NCBI RefSeq assembly: GCF_007923265.1
Contig: NZ_VOJA01000004.1
Coordinates: 398,584 to 462,583, forward strand
Length of the DNA: 64,000 nt
Direction of reading: 5' to 3'
From: Francisella salimarina
GTDB taxonomy: Bacteria; Pseudomonadota; Gammaproteobacteria; Francisellales; Francisellaceae
This document shows positions 34,731 to 43,880 of this stretch, piece by piece. Position 1 is the first letter of the stretch. Each line of letters opens with the position of its first letter. The notes under the pieces are model-generated. The model made no database searches. It saw nothing but the letters and a program-made list of their open reading frames with translations, and was not told where the DNA came from. The position numbers and the translations under genes were made by a program.

Positions 34731-35354
34731 ATGGTTTTAGATATCAAAATGAATCCTGAGTTAGAAAAATTTATAAATGTCGCAGAAGCTATAAGTAGGC
34801 TTTTGCATCCTTTTGCAGAAGTTGTAATTCATGATTTATCTAAGAACAAGATAGTTGCGATTTTTAATCCTATCTCTAAAAGAGAAATTGGAGATATATC
34901 ATATCTAGATCATATAGATTTAGATGCTTACGATGATTTTGTAATAGGACCGTACGATAAAATAAATTATGACGGGCGGAAAATGAAATGCATTATCACT
35001 ATAATTAAAAGCTTAACAAATGATGTTATAGGGACATTATGCATAAATTTAGATATTTCTGTGTTTGATAGATATCAAAATTTAATAAACGTATTTCTAA
35101 ATAATAACAATATGCAAATGTCGCAGCAGCAACAGAGCCTTTTCAGAGATACTCTTTATGAAAAAATTAACAATTTTGTGCAGAGATATTGTATAGATAA
35201 TAATCTACCAATCGATAATTTAACAAGGGATCAAAAGAAAAACTTGATTTTAGAACTTAAACAACAAGGCGCACTAGATGGTAAGAATGCAAGTAAATAC
35301 ATTGCAAACGCACTAAATATTAGTCGAGCTACTGTCTATAACTATCTTAAATAA
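34731..35354 (+). CDS. YheO/DauR-type transcriptional regulator
   Basis: A 207-residue protein with an N-terminal YheO-like PAS domain ('ISRLLHPFAEVVIHDLSKNK', 'IVAIFNPISKREIGD', 'GTLCINLDISVF') and a C-terminal HTH_22-type helix-turn-helix ('GKNASKYIANALNISRATVY'). It likely senses a small ligand and controls itself and the downstream transporter. The predicted transcription start (about 34728) nearly coincides with the ATG at 34731, so the mRNA may be leaderless or use the ATG at 34749; neither start has a good ribosome site. Confidence 0.9.
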   Translation: MVLDIKMNPELEKFINVAEAISRLLHPFAEVVIHDLSKNKIVAIFNPISKREIGDISYLDHIDLDAYDDFVIGPYDKINYDGRKMKCIITIIKSLTNDVIGTLCINLDISVFDRYQNLINVFLNNNNMQMSQQQQSLFRDTLYEKINNFVQRYCIDNNLPIDNLTRDQKKNLILELKQQGALDGKNASKYIANALNISRATVYNYLK

Positions 35355-35370
35355 TCATAGGAAAAAAATA

Positions 35371-36129
35371 ATGTTAATCATATTAGGAGCAATTGTTGGT
35401 TTTGTAGCTAGTTTTATTTCTACGCTACTTGGTGGAGGAGCAGGTTTGATAGCTGTTCCAGCTTTTTATTTTATAATTGTACATACTTATGGAGCTGACT
35501 TTGCTATGCAAATAGCTATAGCAACTTGTTGTGGGATGTCTATATTTTTAAGTTCTATAGCAACATACAAACACTATCGTAAAGGTAATATACACTTGGG
35601 AGAGTTAAAGTATTATTTAGTATATTTATCTATAGGGGCGCTAGTAGGCTCAATAGTTGCAAAACATATAAATACAGATCTTTTGAAAATAGTCTTTGCA
35701 ATATTGTTATTTGGAAGTGGTATCTGGATGATATTGCACAATGATAATAAGGTTGTTAAATTACCTAGAAGCGCTAGATATAGTATTTTTGGATTTTGTG
35801 GTATTTTGAGTGTTTTGGCAAGCTCAACAACATTTGCAACAATGTTTTTTATAAAGATTGGTACTGATATCAAAAAAGCTATAGCTATAACTAGTGTCTG
35901 TGTGCTTATAAACTCATCAATTGCAGCATTTGTGCTTACTTATGGAATTAGTGTTAATGTACCATCAACACTTGGTTATCTAAATATTCCATTGTTAGTA
36001 TCATCGGGTATATTTGCATTGGCAGGTAGTCTTTTGGCAGTTAATTATTTAGGGATAATTTCTCCAAAGCTTCTAAAGAATTTATTCATAGTTTTGATGT
36101 TTGTTTCTGGCGGTGTAATGATTATCTAA
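35371..36129 (+). CDS. TSUP-family (TauE/SafE) membrane transporter
   Basis: A 252-residue TauE/SafE protein: 'GFVASFISTLLGGGAGLIAV' at the N-terminus and a second half starting 'LASSTTFATMFF', roughly eight spans. The family exports sulfite, sulfonates or organic anions. It lies 16 bases after the YheO-like regulator, with AGGAAAA before the ATG, so it is probably controlled by that regulator. Confidence 0.9.
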   Translation: MLIILGAIVGFVASFISTLLGGGAGLIAVPAFYFIIVHTYGADFAMQIAIATCCGMSIFLSSIATYKHYRKGNIHLGELKYYLVYLSIGALVGSIVAKHINTDLLKIVFAILLFGSGIWMILHNDNKVVKLPRSARYSIFGFCGILSVLASSTTFATMFFIKIGTDIKKAIAITSVCVLINSSIAAFVLTYGISVNVPSTLGYLNIPLLVSSGIFALAGSLLAVNYLGIISPKLLKNLFIVLMFVSGGVMII

Positions 36130-36132
36130 AAG

Positions 36133-36160
36133 TTGAAAATATAAGCTTTTGCTGTATACT
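36133..36160 (+). promoter_or_regulatory. Promoter of tRNA-Ser
   Basis: TTGAAA (36133-36138) and TATACT (36155-36160) with a 16-base spacer lie just upstream of the tRNA gene, giving a start near 36167, six bases before the mature 5' end. Confidence 0.65.
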
Positions 36161-36172
36161 TAATATTTCTTT

Positions 36173-36262
36173 GGAGAGGTGTCCGAGTGGTTGAAGGAGC
36201 ACGCCTGGAAAGCGTGTATAGTTTAACGACTATCGAGAGTTCGAATCTCTTCCTCTCCGCCA
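36173..36262 (+). tRNA. tRNA-Ser (GGA anticodon)
   Basis: A 90-base class II tRNA. Acceptor GGAGAGG (36173-36179) pairs with CCTCTCC (36252-36258), the discriminator is G and CCA is encoded (36260-36262). The anticodon loop reads CTGGAAA, giving anticodon GGA for UCC/UCU serine codons. The long variable arm and the TTCGAAT T-loop are present. It converges with the DUF3574 gene, whose stop lies two bases beyond. Confidence 0.97.
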
Positions 36263-36263
36263 T

Positions 36264-36677
36264 TTAGATAAAAGAATAATCTGTCTTTGTGTACGTTACT
36301 AAGACACTTTCTTGATGATATGCTTTCTCGTAGACATTAACTAGATTGTTTACTTTTTGCTCAAGTTGTTTTGATTTATCATCTGCAAGTATCGTGACAA
36401 CTTTGGTTTTTTCACTATAAGTGGTTCCTGTTGGGCTACGCCAATAGCCTCTAGCATCATTTTCAGTATAACCATCAGGGAAAGCGGGTGTTATGTATTT
36501 GTTCTCAAAATTTTTGAACATCTTATCTGAAACGTAAGAGATATTATCTTTATCATCTTTCATAGTTCTGCCAAAGTAAAGTTTGACTATATATCCTTGA
36601 TTATCTTTGGTATCTGCAAAGCCAGTATCCGATAACACAAATATACATAATGCTAGTGTAATTATATATCTCTTCAT
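36264..36677 (-). CDS. DUF3574-family secreted protein
   Basis: From the ATG at 36677 the product is 137 residues: signal peptide 'MKRYIITLALCIFVLSDTGF', then a DUF3574-like domain with 'VKLYFGRTMKDDKDNISYVS', 'YITPAFPDGYTENDARGYWR' and 'YEKAYHQESVLVTYT'. The frame is open 19 codons further, but this start gives the signal peptide and an ATGA overlap with the upstream DUF423 gene. The function of the family is unknown. Confidence 0.85.
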   Translation of the reverse strand: MKRYIITLALCIFVLSDTGFADTKDNQGYIVKLYFGRTMKDDKDNISYVSDKMFKNFENKYITPAFPDGYTENDARGYWRSPTGTTYSEKTKVVTILADDKSKQLEQKVNNLVNVYEKAYHQESVLVTYTKTDYSFI

Positions 36678-37069
36678 AAGTTTCTCTTTAGATCTTTCTT
36701 CAAAAAAATGGCAGCTAAAATTAGTATTAGCCAACCTATCATCAGTGTGGTGCCACCTAATGGTGCTAGCTTCAAAATAATAGGTATATTATAAACCACA
36801 GAAATATAAATACTAAAACTAAATAATATTGTGCCAACTATAAAAAATAAGTTGCTTAGTTTAAGAGCTAAACATCGTGATAAGCTCTTACTACTTAAAA
36901 GAGCTATTCCAATACCGCTAATTACTATAGCATAGATTTGATTATAACGAACTGCAGTCATTACGAAATCAAAATGTTCAGCTGAGATTTGTAATTTTAA
37001 ACCATGTTCTGCGTAAGCACCAAAAGCTACTGATATAAAACCTAAGATCGCACCAATTATTAAGTTCAT
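36674..37069 (-). CDS. DUF423 (YgdD-like) small membrane protein
   Basis: A 131-residue protein with four hydrophobic spans and the family features 'GAILGFISVAFGAYAEHGLK' and 'APLGGTTLMIGWLILILAAI'. The function of DUF423 proteins is not established. It is coupled to the downstream DUF3574 gene (ATGA), and the DCC-type gene ends 17 bases upstream. Confidence 0.9.
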   Translation of the reverse strand: MNLIIGAILGFISVAFGAYAEHGLKLQISAEHFDFVMTAVRYNQIYAIVISGIGIALLSSKSLSRCLALKLSNLFFIVGTILFSFSIYISVVYNIPIILKLAPLGGTTLMIGWLILILAAIFLKKDLKRNL

Positions 37070-37086
37070 CTACTCTCCAGTTTAGG

Positions 37087-37446
37087 TTACCTTATTTTAC
37101 AATGGGTTAAACGATTAAAACGCCATTTCGCAAACAGACTATATATAATTTTAGCAAAACTATATATTAGTGGTAGTTTAATAATAGTTACTAACTTTCT
37201 CCATTTGTTTAATTGGCTCCATATTATGATAAAGGCATCAACTCCAGTATGAAATCTATCTCCGTTATCTTTGACATGAAATAGCTTCAGACAAGATAGA
37301 GTATCTAAATTTTCTTTGTTAAGACTTTCTTCAGATATTTCGGTAATATCGATCCATTCAAAAATATTTTCTGGGGCTATATTTTTATAGTGATTTATCT
37401 CTTTTGAGCATAATCCGCATTTACCATCATAGAAAACTTTAATCAC
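37087..37446 (-). CDS. DCC-family (YuxK/DUF393) thiol-disulfide protein
   Basis: About 119 residues with 'VIKVFYDGKCGLCSKEINHY', the DxxCxxC signature of the DCC/DUF393 family of putative thiol-disulfide oxidoreductases, and 'GVDAFIIIWSQL'. The frame is open to 37509, but the best start is a GTG at 37446 preceded by AAAGGA at 7-base spacing, which also matches the family N-terminus. It lies 14 bases after ubiA. Function is inferred from the motif only. Confidence 0.87.
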   Translation of the reverse strand: MIKVFYDGKCGLCSKEINHYKNIAPENIFEWIDITEISEESLNKENLDTLSCLKLFHVKDNGDRFHTGVDAFIIIWSQLNKWRKLVTIIKLPLIYSFAKIIYSLFAKWRFNRLTHCKIR

Positions 37447-37460
37447 AAAAAAATCCTTTA

Positions 37461-38318
37461 CTAAAGATATTGTATAACCACTATGATAAATATTATCAAG
37501 CCAATCCAATGATTATCAGAAAAAGCTTTTATACAGTTAGCTATACCTAGTTTTTTGTATAAGAAATAATTTCTGATAAATAAAAAAGCACTAATAACAA
37601 CACCTATATAAAAAATAATATTAAAGCTTAGATATATACCTAGAGCTATCAGAAGTACTAATGATATGAAATTGAATAAAAAGATGTACTTAAATACTTT
37701 ATCTCCAAATAAAACAGCTGATGACTTAATACCAATTTCTAAATCAAAATCTCGATCAGCTAATGCATAGATAGTATCGTAAGCTATAGTCCAACATATT
37801 GTTGATAGATAAAATATCCAAGCTTCTAGAGGTATTTTGTTTTGTGTAGCCGAGAAAGCCATAAAAATACCAAAATTAAACGCTAAGCCAAGTACCAACT
37901 GAGGAATTGCAAAGAACCTTTTACAAAATGGATATAAAACAGCTAAAAATAGAGCTATAAATGATAGTAAAATTGTGTATAAGTTTAAGAACAATACACA
38001 GATAAAAGCAACTATCGTAAGAGCTAGACACAAGTATAATGCATTCTTGACACTAAGTTTACCACTGGTTAAAGGTCGAGTATTGGTACGCTCTACATGT
38101 TTGTCGAAATCTATGTCTGCAATATCATTAACAATACAACCCACTGTACGCATTACAACCACACCAATAGTGAAGATAATCAAATATTTAATATCTGGAA
38201 TACCATGACTTGCCAAAACTAGTGCGGTAAGAGTTGGCCAAAGAATTAGCAGTATTGGAATAGGGCGATGCAATCTCATTAGCATAATATATGCTTTGAA
38301 TTTTGTATTACTCTGCAT
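37461..38318 (-). CDS. ubiA: UbiA, 4-hydroxybenzoate polyprenyltransferase
   Basis: A 285-residue, multi-span UbiA prenyltransferase. The two Asp-rich motifs are '[20 protein letters not shown]' (NDxxDxxxD) and '[20 protein letters not shown]'. It attaches the polyprenyl tail to 4-hydroxybenzoate in ubiquinone synthesis. It overlaps the end of ubiC by 11 bases, placing the first two steps of the pathway in one operon. Confidence 0.95.
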   Translation of the reverse strand: MQSNTKFKAYIMLMRLHRPIPILLILWPTLTALVLASHGIPDIKYLIIFTIGVVVMRTVGCIVNDIADIDFDKHVERTNTRPLTSGKLSVKNALYLCLALTIVAFICVLFLNLYTILLSFIALFLAVLYPFCKRFFAIPQLVLGLAFNFGIFMAFSATQNKIPLEAWIFYLSTICWTIAYDTIYALADRDFDLEIGIKSSAVLFGDKVFKYIFLFNFISLVLLIALGIYLSFNIIFYIGVVISAFLFIRNYFLYKKLGIANCIKAFSDNHWIGLIIFIIVVIQYL

Positions 38319-38823
38319 TACATAACTCCGGTAAAACTAGAAAATATTCTGTAATTAAAAATTTAAGCTCTTGATTATCTTTGTATGTAAATATCGAACT
38401 ACGAGAAAAGATCTCTTGCTGAATATGCCTACTTGTTTCTTGATAAAAATCATCATTAGATAATTTACGGATTATAAATTCATCACGAGTAAATTTAGAT
38501 TTTTCAAAAAGTAGATTATCGCCAATTGGTTTTGTACCAAGATTATCAACTTCTTGTGAAAAAAAATCATAAGTATCACAGGGAATAATTGTCCTAGCAA
38601 AAATTAATGTTTCATTGATACTTGAAAGAGTTATTTGCCGTACTAATGCAGACTTAATATCTAATAGTGATGCTTCTAACTGATTAACATTTGTAAAACA
38701 CTGAGAGATCTTATCTAATATAATTTCACCATAGCCTTTTGATAGGCTTGTAACTAAGTTTTTTGCATCATTAAGCCAGTATCTTTCTACTTTTGATAAA
38801 TTTTGTTTGTTAATAATATTCAT
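38308..38823 (-). CDS. ubiC: UbiC, chorismate pyruvate-lyase
   Basis: A 171-residue chorismate lyase making 4-hydroxybenzoate. Family features are 'LVRQITLSS', 'LIFARTIIP' and '[13 protein letters not shown]' (substrate/product-binding residues). The similarity is recognisable but divergent; the operon with ubiA supports the call. It is transcribed divergently from rph. Confidence 0.88.
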   Translation of the reverse strand: MNIINKQNLSKVERYWLNDAKNLVTSLSKGYGEIILDKISQCFTNVNQLEASLLDIKSALVRQITLSSINETLIFARTIIPCDTYDFFSQEVDNLGTKPIGDNLLFEKSKFTRDEFIIRKLSNDDFYQETSRHIQQEIFSRSSIFTYKDNQELKFLITEYFLVLPELCNAE

Positions 38824-38870
38824 ATATCAGAAATACCTTAAACTTAAGGTTTCTTATTTTAATATCGATT

Positions 38871-38884
38871 TGTATAATTATACA
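38871..38884. promoter_or_regulatory. Palindromic bidirectional -10 element between ubiC and rph
   Basis: TGTATAATTATACA is a perfect 14-base palindrome lying between the divergent ubiC and rph genes. It contains TATAAT on the plus strand (38873-38878) and on the minus strand (38882-38877), overlapping, so it could initiate transcription both ways. The -35 boxes are weak. Confidence 0.5.
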
Positions 38885-38920
38885 CTTAATACTTATGAAT
38901 TTAATTAAAAGGGTTCCAAA

Positions 38921-39628
38921 ATGCGTCCAAGTGGAAGAAATAACGATCAATTACGTAGTTTAAAAGTTACACATAATTTTACAAAACATGCTGAAGGTTC
39001 AGTTTTAATAGAATTTGGTGATACTAAAGTTTTATGCACAGCTTCTGTAGTTGCTGGCGTACCAAGATTCAAAAAAGATTCTGGTGAGGGGTGGTTAACT
39101 GCTGAATATGGTATGTTACCGCGTTCAACTCATACTCGTATGGATAGAGAAGCTGCTAGAGGTAAGCAATCTGGTAGAACACAAGAAATCCAAAGACTAA
39201 TTGGTAGAGCATTACGCGCAAGTGTTGACTTAACAAAAATAGGTGAGAATACTATCAAAGTTGACTGTGATGTAATCCAAGCAGATGGCGGCACACGTAC
39301 AGCATCTATTACTGGAGCATCATTAGCTATCAGGGATGCCATAGATTATATGAAGCAAAATGGTATGCTTGATGAGCAAACTAATCCATTAATGTCTCAA
39401 GTTGCTGCAATATCTGTAGGTATTTACAATAATGAGCCTGTACTTGATTTAGATTATGATGAAGACTCTAATGCTGAAACAGATATGAATGTAGTTATGA
39501 ACTCAAATGGTGGTATGATTGAGATTCAAGGTACAGCAGAAGGCAAAGACTTCTCAGAAGAAGAATTTGCTAAAATGCTAGGTCTTGCTAAAAAAGGTAT
39601 TAAAGAAATATTTGAAAGTATATTCTAG
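38921..39628 (+). CDS. rph: RNase PH
   Basis: A 235-residue RNase PH, a phosphorolytic 3' exoribonuclease for tRNA maturation. Family landmarks are '[20 protein letters not shown]', '[17 protein letters not shown]', '[17 protein letters not shown]', '[16 protein letters not shown]' and '[20 protein letters not shown]'. AAGGGTT precedes the ATG. The length is normal and the protein appears full. Confidence 0.97.
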   Translation: MRPSGRNNDQLRSLKVTHNFTKHAEGSVLIEFGDTKVLCTASVVAGVPRFKKDSGEGWLTAEYGMLPRSTHTRMDREAARGKQSGRTQEIQRLIGRALRASVDLTKIGENTIKVDCDVIQADGGTRTASITGASLAIRDAIDYMKQNGMLDEQTNPLMSQVAAISVGIYNNEPVLDLDYDEDSNAETDMNVVMNSNGGMIEIQGTAEGKDFSEEEFAKMLGLAKKGIKEIFESIF

Positions 39629-39662
39629 TTCTTAATAAGCATAATTCTTATAAAATAAAATC

Positions 39663-39986
39663 TTAAAGAGTATTTATATGAGAATTTATCTTTGCCAATA
39701 ATGCAAAATCTTTTGTTTTCAATTCAAATAGAAATTCTTGTAATGGTTCACTTTTTGCGAAAAGAAGTCTTTGCTCAATTTGTTTAATTTGGTCTTCTAA
39801 TGTCTGTCTTTGTTGATATAATTCACGAAGCTCTTTATCAGCGTTATTAAAAAAGTTTTGAATATTATCTTCTTTTTTGGCTTGTAGTCTAGTTTTGAGG
39901 TTTGTGCTTAGACTAGAAGTTCTGTTTACTGATAGCTTTTTTCTACTACCTAAAGAAAGTTTTTTACGTGGTTCTTGCTCTGACAT
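39663..39986 (-). CDS. Small basic coiled-coil protein, unknown function
   Basis: 107 residues with a basic N-terminus ('RKKLSLGSRKKLSVNRTSS') and a predicted coiled coil from about residue 45 ('ELRELYQQRQTLEDQIKQIE'). No signal peptide and no recognised family. It converges with rph. The repeated 'RKKLS' suggests RNA or protein binding, which is a guess. Confidence 0.7.
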   Translation of the reverse strand: MSEQEPRKKLSLGSRKKLSVNRTSSLSTNLKTRLQAKKEDNIQNFFNNADKELRELYQQRQTLEDQIKQIEQRLLFAKSEPLQEFLFELKTKDFALLAKINSHINTL

Positions 39987-40102
39987 TTATTTCTCTTAGT
40001 TATTAAATTTTAGATTTAATGTTTGAATTGTATAAGAATAACAATATAAATAGGGATTATAATATATTTGTTACTAAATTTATAGCTCCAAGCTTTAGAA
40101 CT

Positions 40103-41038
40103 TTAGGTGATTTTGTTAGGAGTCACTCTAATTGATTCTAAATCTATTAGTGCACCGTAACTATCATCTTTCCCGGACTCTCTTAGTGTTAAGGTCTTAC
40201 CTGAAGCGCTAGTATTTTGTAAATCTATGTCAATTGTCTGCCAACCTTTAGAGAAGCTGTCATGTGTATAGACAAGCTCATCACCTAAATAAACTTCAAA
40301 GTTACTTGAGTCATCACCGGTCCTAGAGTAAAAATCAAATGACATTTGCATACTATCAAAACCTTTTGATGCTAAGTCATGAGAAAAATCAACAATCTCA
40401 TTCCTATCGCCGTCAAGCTCAGCAACATTTGGACGCATATCATCAATATTATCGAAATTATTCCAAATTTCTATTTGCTCATCGCCACCAGTTATATACC
40501 ATTTTCCAAGGAAGTCACTGCCTGTATCAACCTTACCCCAGTCATCATCATCTACTGTTGTTTCATCGTATTGGAAGCTATCCTCACTAAAAATCATATT
40601 ATTTTCTTTAAGTATCCTAAAGAAAGTAGCATCACCAAGTATACAATGTTCTGGTATGTTAGATTCATTTAGAGTATTGCCTGCAACTACACACCTCCAT
40701 CTTACCATATCTGTTGGTACATTTTCTGGACGTACCATAATCTCAGCATATCCATTTACTATGCCGCTTCCCCCAGCTGTACCGATATTTTTCGTAAGAG
40801 CTGCATACTCATTAACTTCAGAGTAATCACCTTCAAGGTAAAAGTTTTTATTATCTTTTTTAAAGTCCCATATTTCTTTTGCGCGTGCTGTTAATACAGA
40901 TACTTCAGTAGCTATTTTTGTCTTAATTATGTAATCAGAGTATGTTGCATAACCAAGAGTTGCTAAGATAGTAATTATTGCTATAGTTATAATTAACTCA
41001 ACTATAGTAAAACCATTATGTTGAGTTTTTATATTCAT
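40103..41038 (-). CDS. Type IV pilin-like protein with C-terminal adhesin-like domain
   Basis: A 311-residue prepilin. The leader MNIKTQHNG is cleaved before Phe10 ('GFTIVELIITIAIITILA', with Glu at +5), giving a classical class A pilin helix. Residues about 30-160 form the pilin body with a Cys pair ('WRCVVAG', 'EHCILGD'). Residues about 175-311 look like a calcium/carbohydrate-binding beta-sandwich found in RTX/VCBS-type adhesins ('AELDGDRNEIVDFSHDLA', 'NFEVYLGDELVYTHD', 'DDSYGALIDLESIRV'). It is about twice the usual pilin length. Likely a minor or tip pilin with adhesive function (inference). Confidence 0.85.
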   Translation of the reverse strand: MNIKTQHNGFTIVELIITIAIITILATLGYATYSDYIIKTKIATEVSVLTARAKEIWDFKKDNKNFYLEGDYSEVNEYAALTKNIGTAGGSGIVNGYAEIMVRPENVPTDMVRWRCVVAGNTLNESNIPEHCILGDATFFRILKENNMIFSEDSFQYDETTVDDDDWGKVDTGSDFLGKWYITGGDEQIEIWNNFDNIDDMRPNVAELDGDRNEIVDFSHDLASKGFDSMQMSFDFYSRTGDDSSNFEVYLGDELVYTHDSFSKGWQTIDIDLQNTSASGKTLTLRESGKDDSYGALIDLESIRVTPNKIT

Positions 41039-41128
41039 ATAGAGGAGTAGTTTGTTTGTATGTCTTATTATTATATCTTATTTTTAGGTGAAAATAGATT
41101 AAAAAAATATTGAAGGATAGTTTTTGTT

Positions 41129-42199
41129 TTACTTGGATTTGACTCCAATCGAAGCAAGTCTTTTTTCGATAGATGGATGAGTAGAGAACATATCAGACAT
41201 ATCTCCACTGCCTATACCTGCACTTAGTGGATCAAAGATATATGACGCACGACGGAGATTTTCATTTTTATTATGCTTATAGCTATATTGAGCTTCTGCT
41301 GTTTTACTATCGCCAGCAATCTTTAGTAGAGCATTTGCCATTGGTACATTTGTACGCATTAGCTCAACTGCTCCAGCATCTGCCATATATTCTCTTGTAC
41401 GACTCAAGAATAGCATCATAAATATTGTAAAAATTTGTAACACATATCTTAAAATCATAATAATGATAAAAAATACGGCAGCATTATTGTTACGATTATT
41501 GCTGTTGCTATTATTATTGTTTCCTGAGAAAAGAGCTGAGTAAAATAAGAAATCCATAATAATAAGCATCATATTGGATAAAACCATAGTGAATAAGTTG
41601 AGCTTAATATCTTGATTTCTAATATGAGTTAACTCATGCGCCATAACAGCTTGTAGCTCATCACGGTTAAGAGCATTTGCAAGTTTTGTTGTGATAGCAA
41701 CCATTGCGGATTTTTCAGAGTAACCTGATGCAAAAGCATTCATATAATTGGCGTCAATTAAAAAAACCTTTGGCATATATCGCATACCCGCAGCTACTTT
41801 CATTTCTTCAACAACATTATATACACGACGAGCTAAAGGATCTTGGTTATCTGCTGAAACCTCATGATATTCAGTGCCAGATAGCATAATTTTGTCATAC
41901 ATACTAAAAGTGATGAATATCCAAATTACTGCTATAGCAGATATGATCATAGTAGCGTAAGGAGGTATTTGAAATGTTGCTAATGCATAAAATACTTTTG
42001 ATATAGGTAGCTCAATACCATATTTACTATAGTAAGCATTCGCAAACTCACCATATCGCCAAAAGGTATCAACAAAAATTCCTAGCAGAAAAAAAACAAT
42101 TAGGAATGTTGCTATGACAAAATATGTGCGATAAGTATTTTTACGAACAACTTCACGCCAGTTAACAGATCCATATTGTAGATTATCAGTATTTGACAT
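41129..42199 (-). CDS. HtpX-like M48 membrane metalloprotease
   Basis: A 356-residue M48 protease: two N-terminal spans, zinc motif 'VMAHELTHIRNQDIKLN' (HExxH), two further spans, and the third-ligand segment 'SRTREYMADAGAVELM'. Between the last spans is an Asn-rich insert ('GNNNNSNSNNRNNNAA'). It probably degrades misfolded membrane proteins. The LemA gene ends one base upstream, a conserved lemA-htpX pairing. Confidence 0.92.
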   Translation of the reverse strand: MSNTDNLQYGSVNWREVVRKNTYRTYFVIATFLIVFFLLGIFVDTFWRYGEFANAYYSKYGIELPISKVFYALATFQIPPYATMIISAIAVIWIFITFSMYDKIMLSGTEYHEVSADNQDPLARRVYNVVEEMKVAAGMRYMPKVFLIDANYMNAFASGYSEKSAMVAITTKLANALNRDELQAVMAHELTHIRNQDIKLNLFTMVLSNMMLIIMDFLFYSALFSGNNNNSNSNNRNNNAAVFFIIIMILRYVLQIFTIFMMLFLSRTREYMADAGAVELMRTNVPMANALLKIAGDSKTAEAQYSYKHNKNENLRRASYIFDPLSAGIGSGDMSDMFSTHPSIEKRLASIGVKSK

Positions 42200-42200
42200 C

Positions 42201-42776
42201 TTATAGTTCCACTCTAGAGTCTTCTAGTTGTTGTTTTTTCTCTTCTGAGATATTCCAGTATACAAATTCTTCATTTAGCTTCTTGAAGATATTAACTACC
42301 ATCCCAGCAAAGAAGGATTTTTTATGAGCATTGTATCTTTCTATTGAGTCATTAAGAGCTTGTTTAGCAAAAGCTAATTTATTTTCAGTAGATGTAATTT
42401 CCTCTTGTAACTGAATTACGTTTTGATTAGCTTTTAATTCTGGATAGTTCTCAAATTGAACATTTATACCTTTTGCTAGATCAGAGATCTGATTTTCAGC
42501 ATTTATTCTTTCTTGAATATCGCCATTTGCTTTAGCTAAATTAGCTTGGTTTCTTAGTGCTACAACTTGCTTTAGTGTTGTTTGCTCGTAGTCCATATAC
42601 TTTTTGACAACATTTACTAATGAGTCAAATACTTTGGCTCTGCGATCAAGTTGTACATCGATTTGTTTTTCAGAATTTTTGACAGTTTCGATCTCTGCTA
42701 TTAGTTTGTTGTAAGTCATAACTATATATACAGCAGCTATAGCTATAATTATCAGTAGAATTATTCCTATAGACAT
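42201..42776 (-). CDS. LemA-family protein
   Basis: A 191-residue LemA protein: one N-terminal span ('ILLIIIAIAAVYIVMTYNKL') and a helical bundle with 'QIDVQLDRRAKVFDSLVNVV' and 'ANQNVIQLQEEITSTENKLA', ending 'YWNISEEKKQQLEDSRVEL'. The function is not established, but LemA genes frequently accompany M48 proteases, as here. Confidence 0.93.
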   Translation of the reverse strand: MSIGIILLIIIAIAAVYIVMTYNKLIAEIETVKNSEKQIDVQLDRRAKVFDSLVNVVKKYMDYEQTTLKQVVALRNQANLAKANGDIQERINAENQISDLAKGINVQFENYPELKANQNVIQLQEEITSTENKLAFAKQALNDSIERYNAHKKSFFAGMVVNIFKKLNEEFVYWNISEEKKQQLEDSRVEL

Positions 42777-42857
42777 TTTATTATCTCCGTTTATTTGAAT
42801 TTGTGTTACTTATGTAAAGATGACTCCAAAGTCTAAGATTTTCAAGTTTTATCTTAG

Positions 42858-43745
42858 CTATTTGATATCATCTTCTACAAATTTACAAAAAGCTTGTGTT
42901 AATGCGGTGTGGTATTTTTTCTCGTGAAGTAGTTTGTAGAAGTTTCTAGATAAATCGAGCTCTTTAGTTTCAAGTATGCAATATTTAGCAGTATCTAAAG
43001 CTTGAGTTGTAATTACTTCAGATATACAAGCTAAGCAGTCGCTATATGCAATATACTGCTTTATTGCTTCTGAGCTGCGTAGAGTTATAGCTTTTTTTAT
43101 GCTTGATACTTTATCTTCAAGAGCATTGAAAAATATTTCAAATGTTCCAGAGCCTTGTTCTCTCATTGCCCACTCATAATCTAAAAGATCTTTTATCTTT
43201 ATATTTTTTTTCTTAGTTAATGGGTGGTCAATACGACAAATTACTTTTAGACTATCTTTTGTCCAAAGGTAAGTCTCTAATGTTTTACTATTACATTCGC
43301 CTTCGACAAAGCCTACATCACAGTTTAGTGACTCAACGCTATTTATAATTTCTTTTGTATTACCAGAAATAATTTCAAAATCTGTATCTGGATGTAACTT
43401 TCTAAACATTGCTACATATTTTGGTAATACATAGTTAGCTATTGTGGTACTGGCACCAATAATTATCTTTCCAGATAATTGAGTGCTATTTAAGCTAAAT
43501 GATTCAAACTCTTCAATTTCATCTAAAATTTTGATAGCCTTTGCTAGTAGGTTTTTACCATTATCATTTAGTTTCATTCTTTTGCCAACACGATCAAATA
43601 ATGTCGTATCAAGCATGTTTTCAAGTTGAGATAGTGACATACTTGCAGCAGCTTGTGAGATGAAACATTTTTCAGCACCAGCACTAATGGATTCAGATTT
43701 TGCAGTATTGACAAAAACTTGTAGTTGTTTTAATGTGATTCGCAT
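42858..43745 (-). CDS. LysR-family transcriptional regulator
   Basis: A 295-residue LysR regulator: N-terminal winged helix 'MRITLKQLQVFVNTAKSESI' with 'KCFISQAAASMSLSQLENML', then a substrate-binding domain with 'GKIIIGASTTIANYVLP'. It is transcribed divergently from a flavoprotein gene at 43881 and may regulate it; a dyad lies between them (43764-43789). The inducer is unknown. Confidence 0.93.
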   Translation of the reverse strand: MRITLKQLQVFVNTAKSESISAGAEKCFISQAAASMSLSQLENMLDTTLFDRVGKRMKLNDNGKNLLAKAIKILDEIEEFESFSLNSTQLSGKIIIGASTTIANYVLPKYVAMFRKLHPDTDFEIISGNTKEIINSVESLNCDVGFVEGECNSKTLETYLWTKDSLKVICRIDHPLTKKKNIKIKDLLDYEWAMREQGSGTFEIFFNALEDKVSSIKKAITLRSSEAIKQYIAYSDCLACISEVITTQALDTAKYCILETKELDLSRNFYKLLHEKKYHTALTQAFCKFVEDDIK

Positions 43746-43763
43746 ATTTATATTTTAGTAATG

Positions 43764-43789
43764 CTTATATTATATGATTTTATTATAAG
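43764..43789. promoter_or_regulatory. Candidate LysR dyad in divergent intergenic region
   Basis: CTTATA (43764-43769) and TATAAG (43784-43789) form a dyad around 14 bases between the divergent LysR and flavoprotein genes. The spacing is compatible with a LysR site, but AT-rich sequence makes chance likely. Confidence 0.3.
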
Positions 43790-43880
43790 ATTTTCTGATA
43801 TTCAATATAGATAAGATTTATTAAGACAGTATATTGATGATTGAGTATAATATGTTTTAGGTAAATAAATTAGGTTAGTT

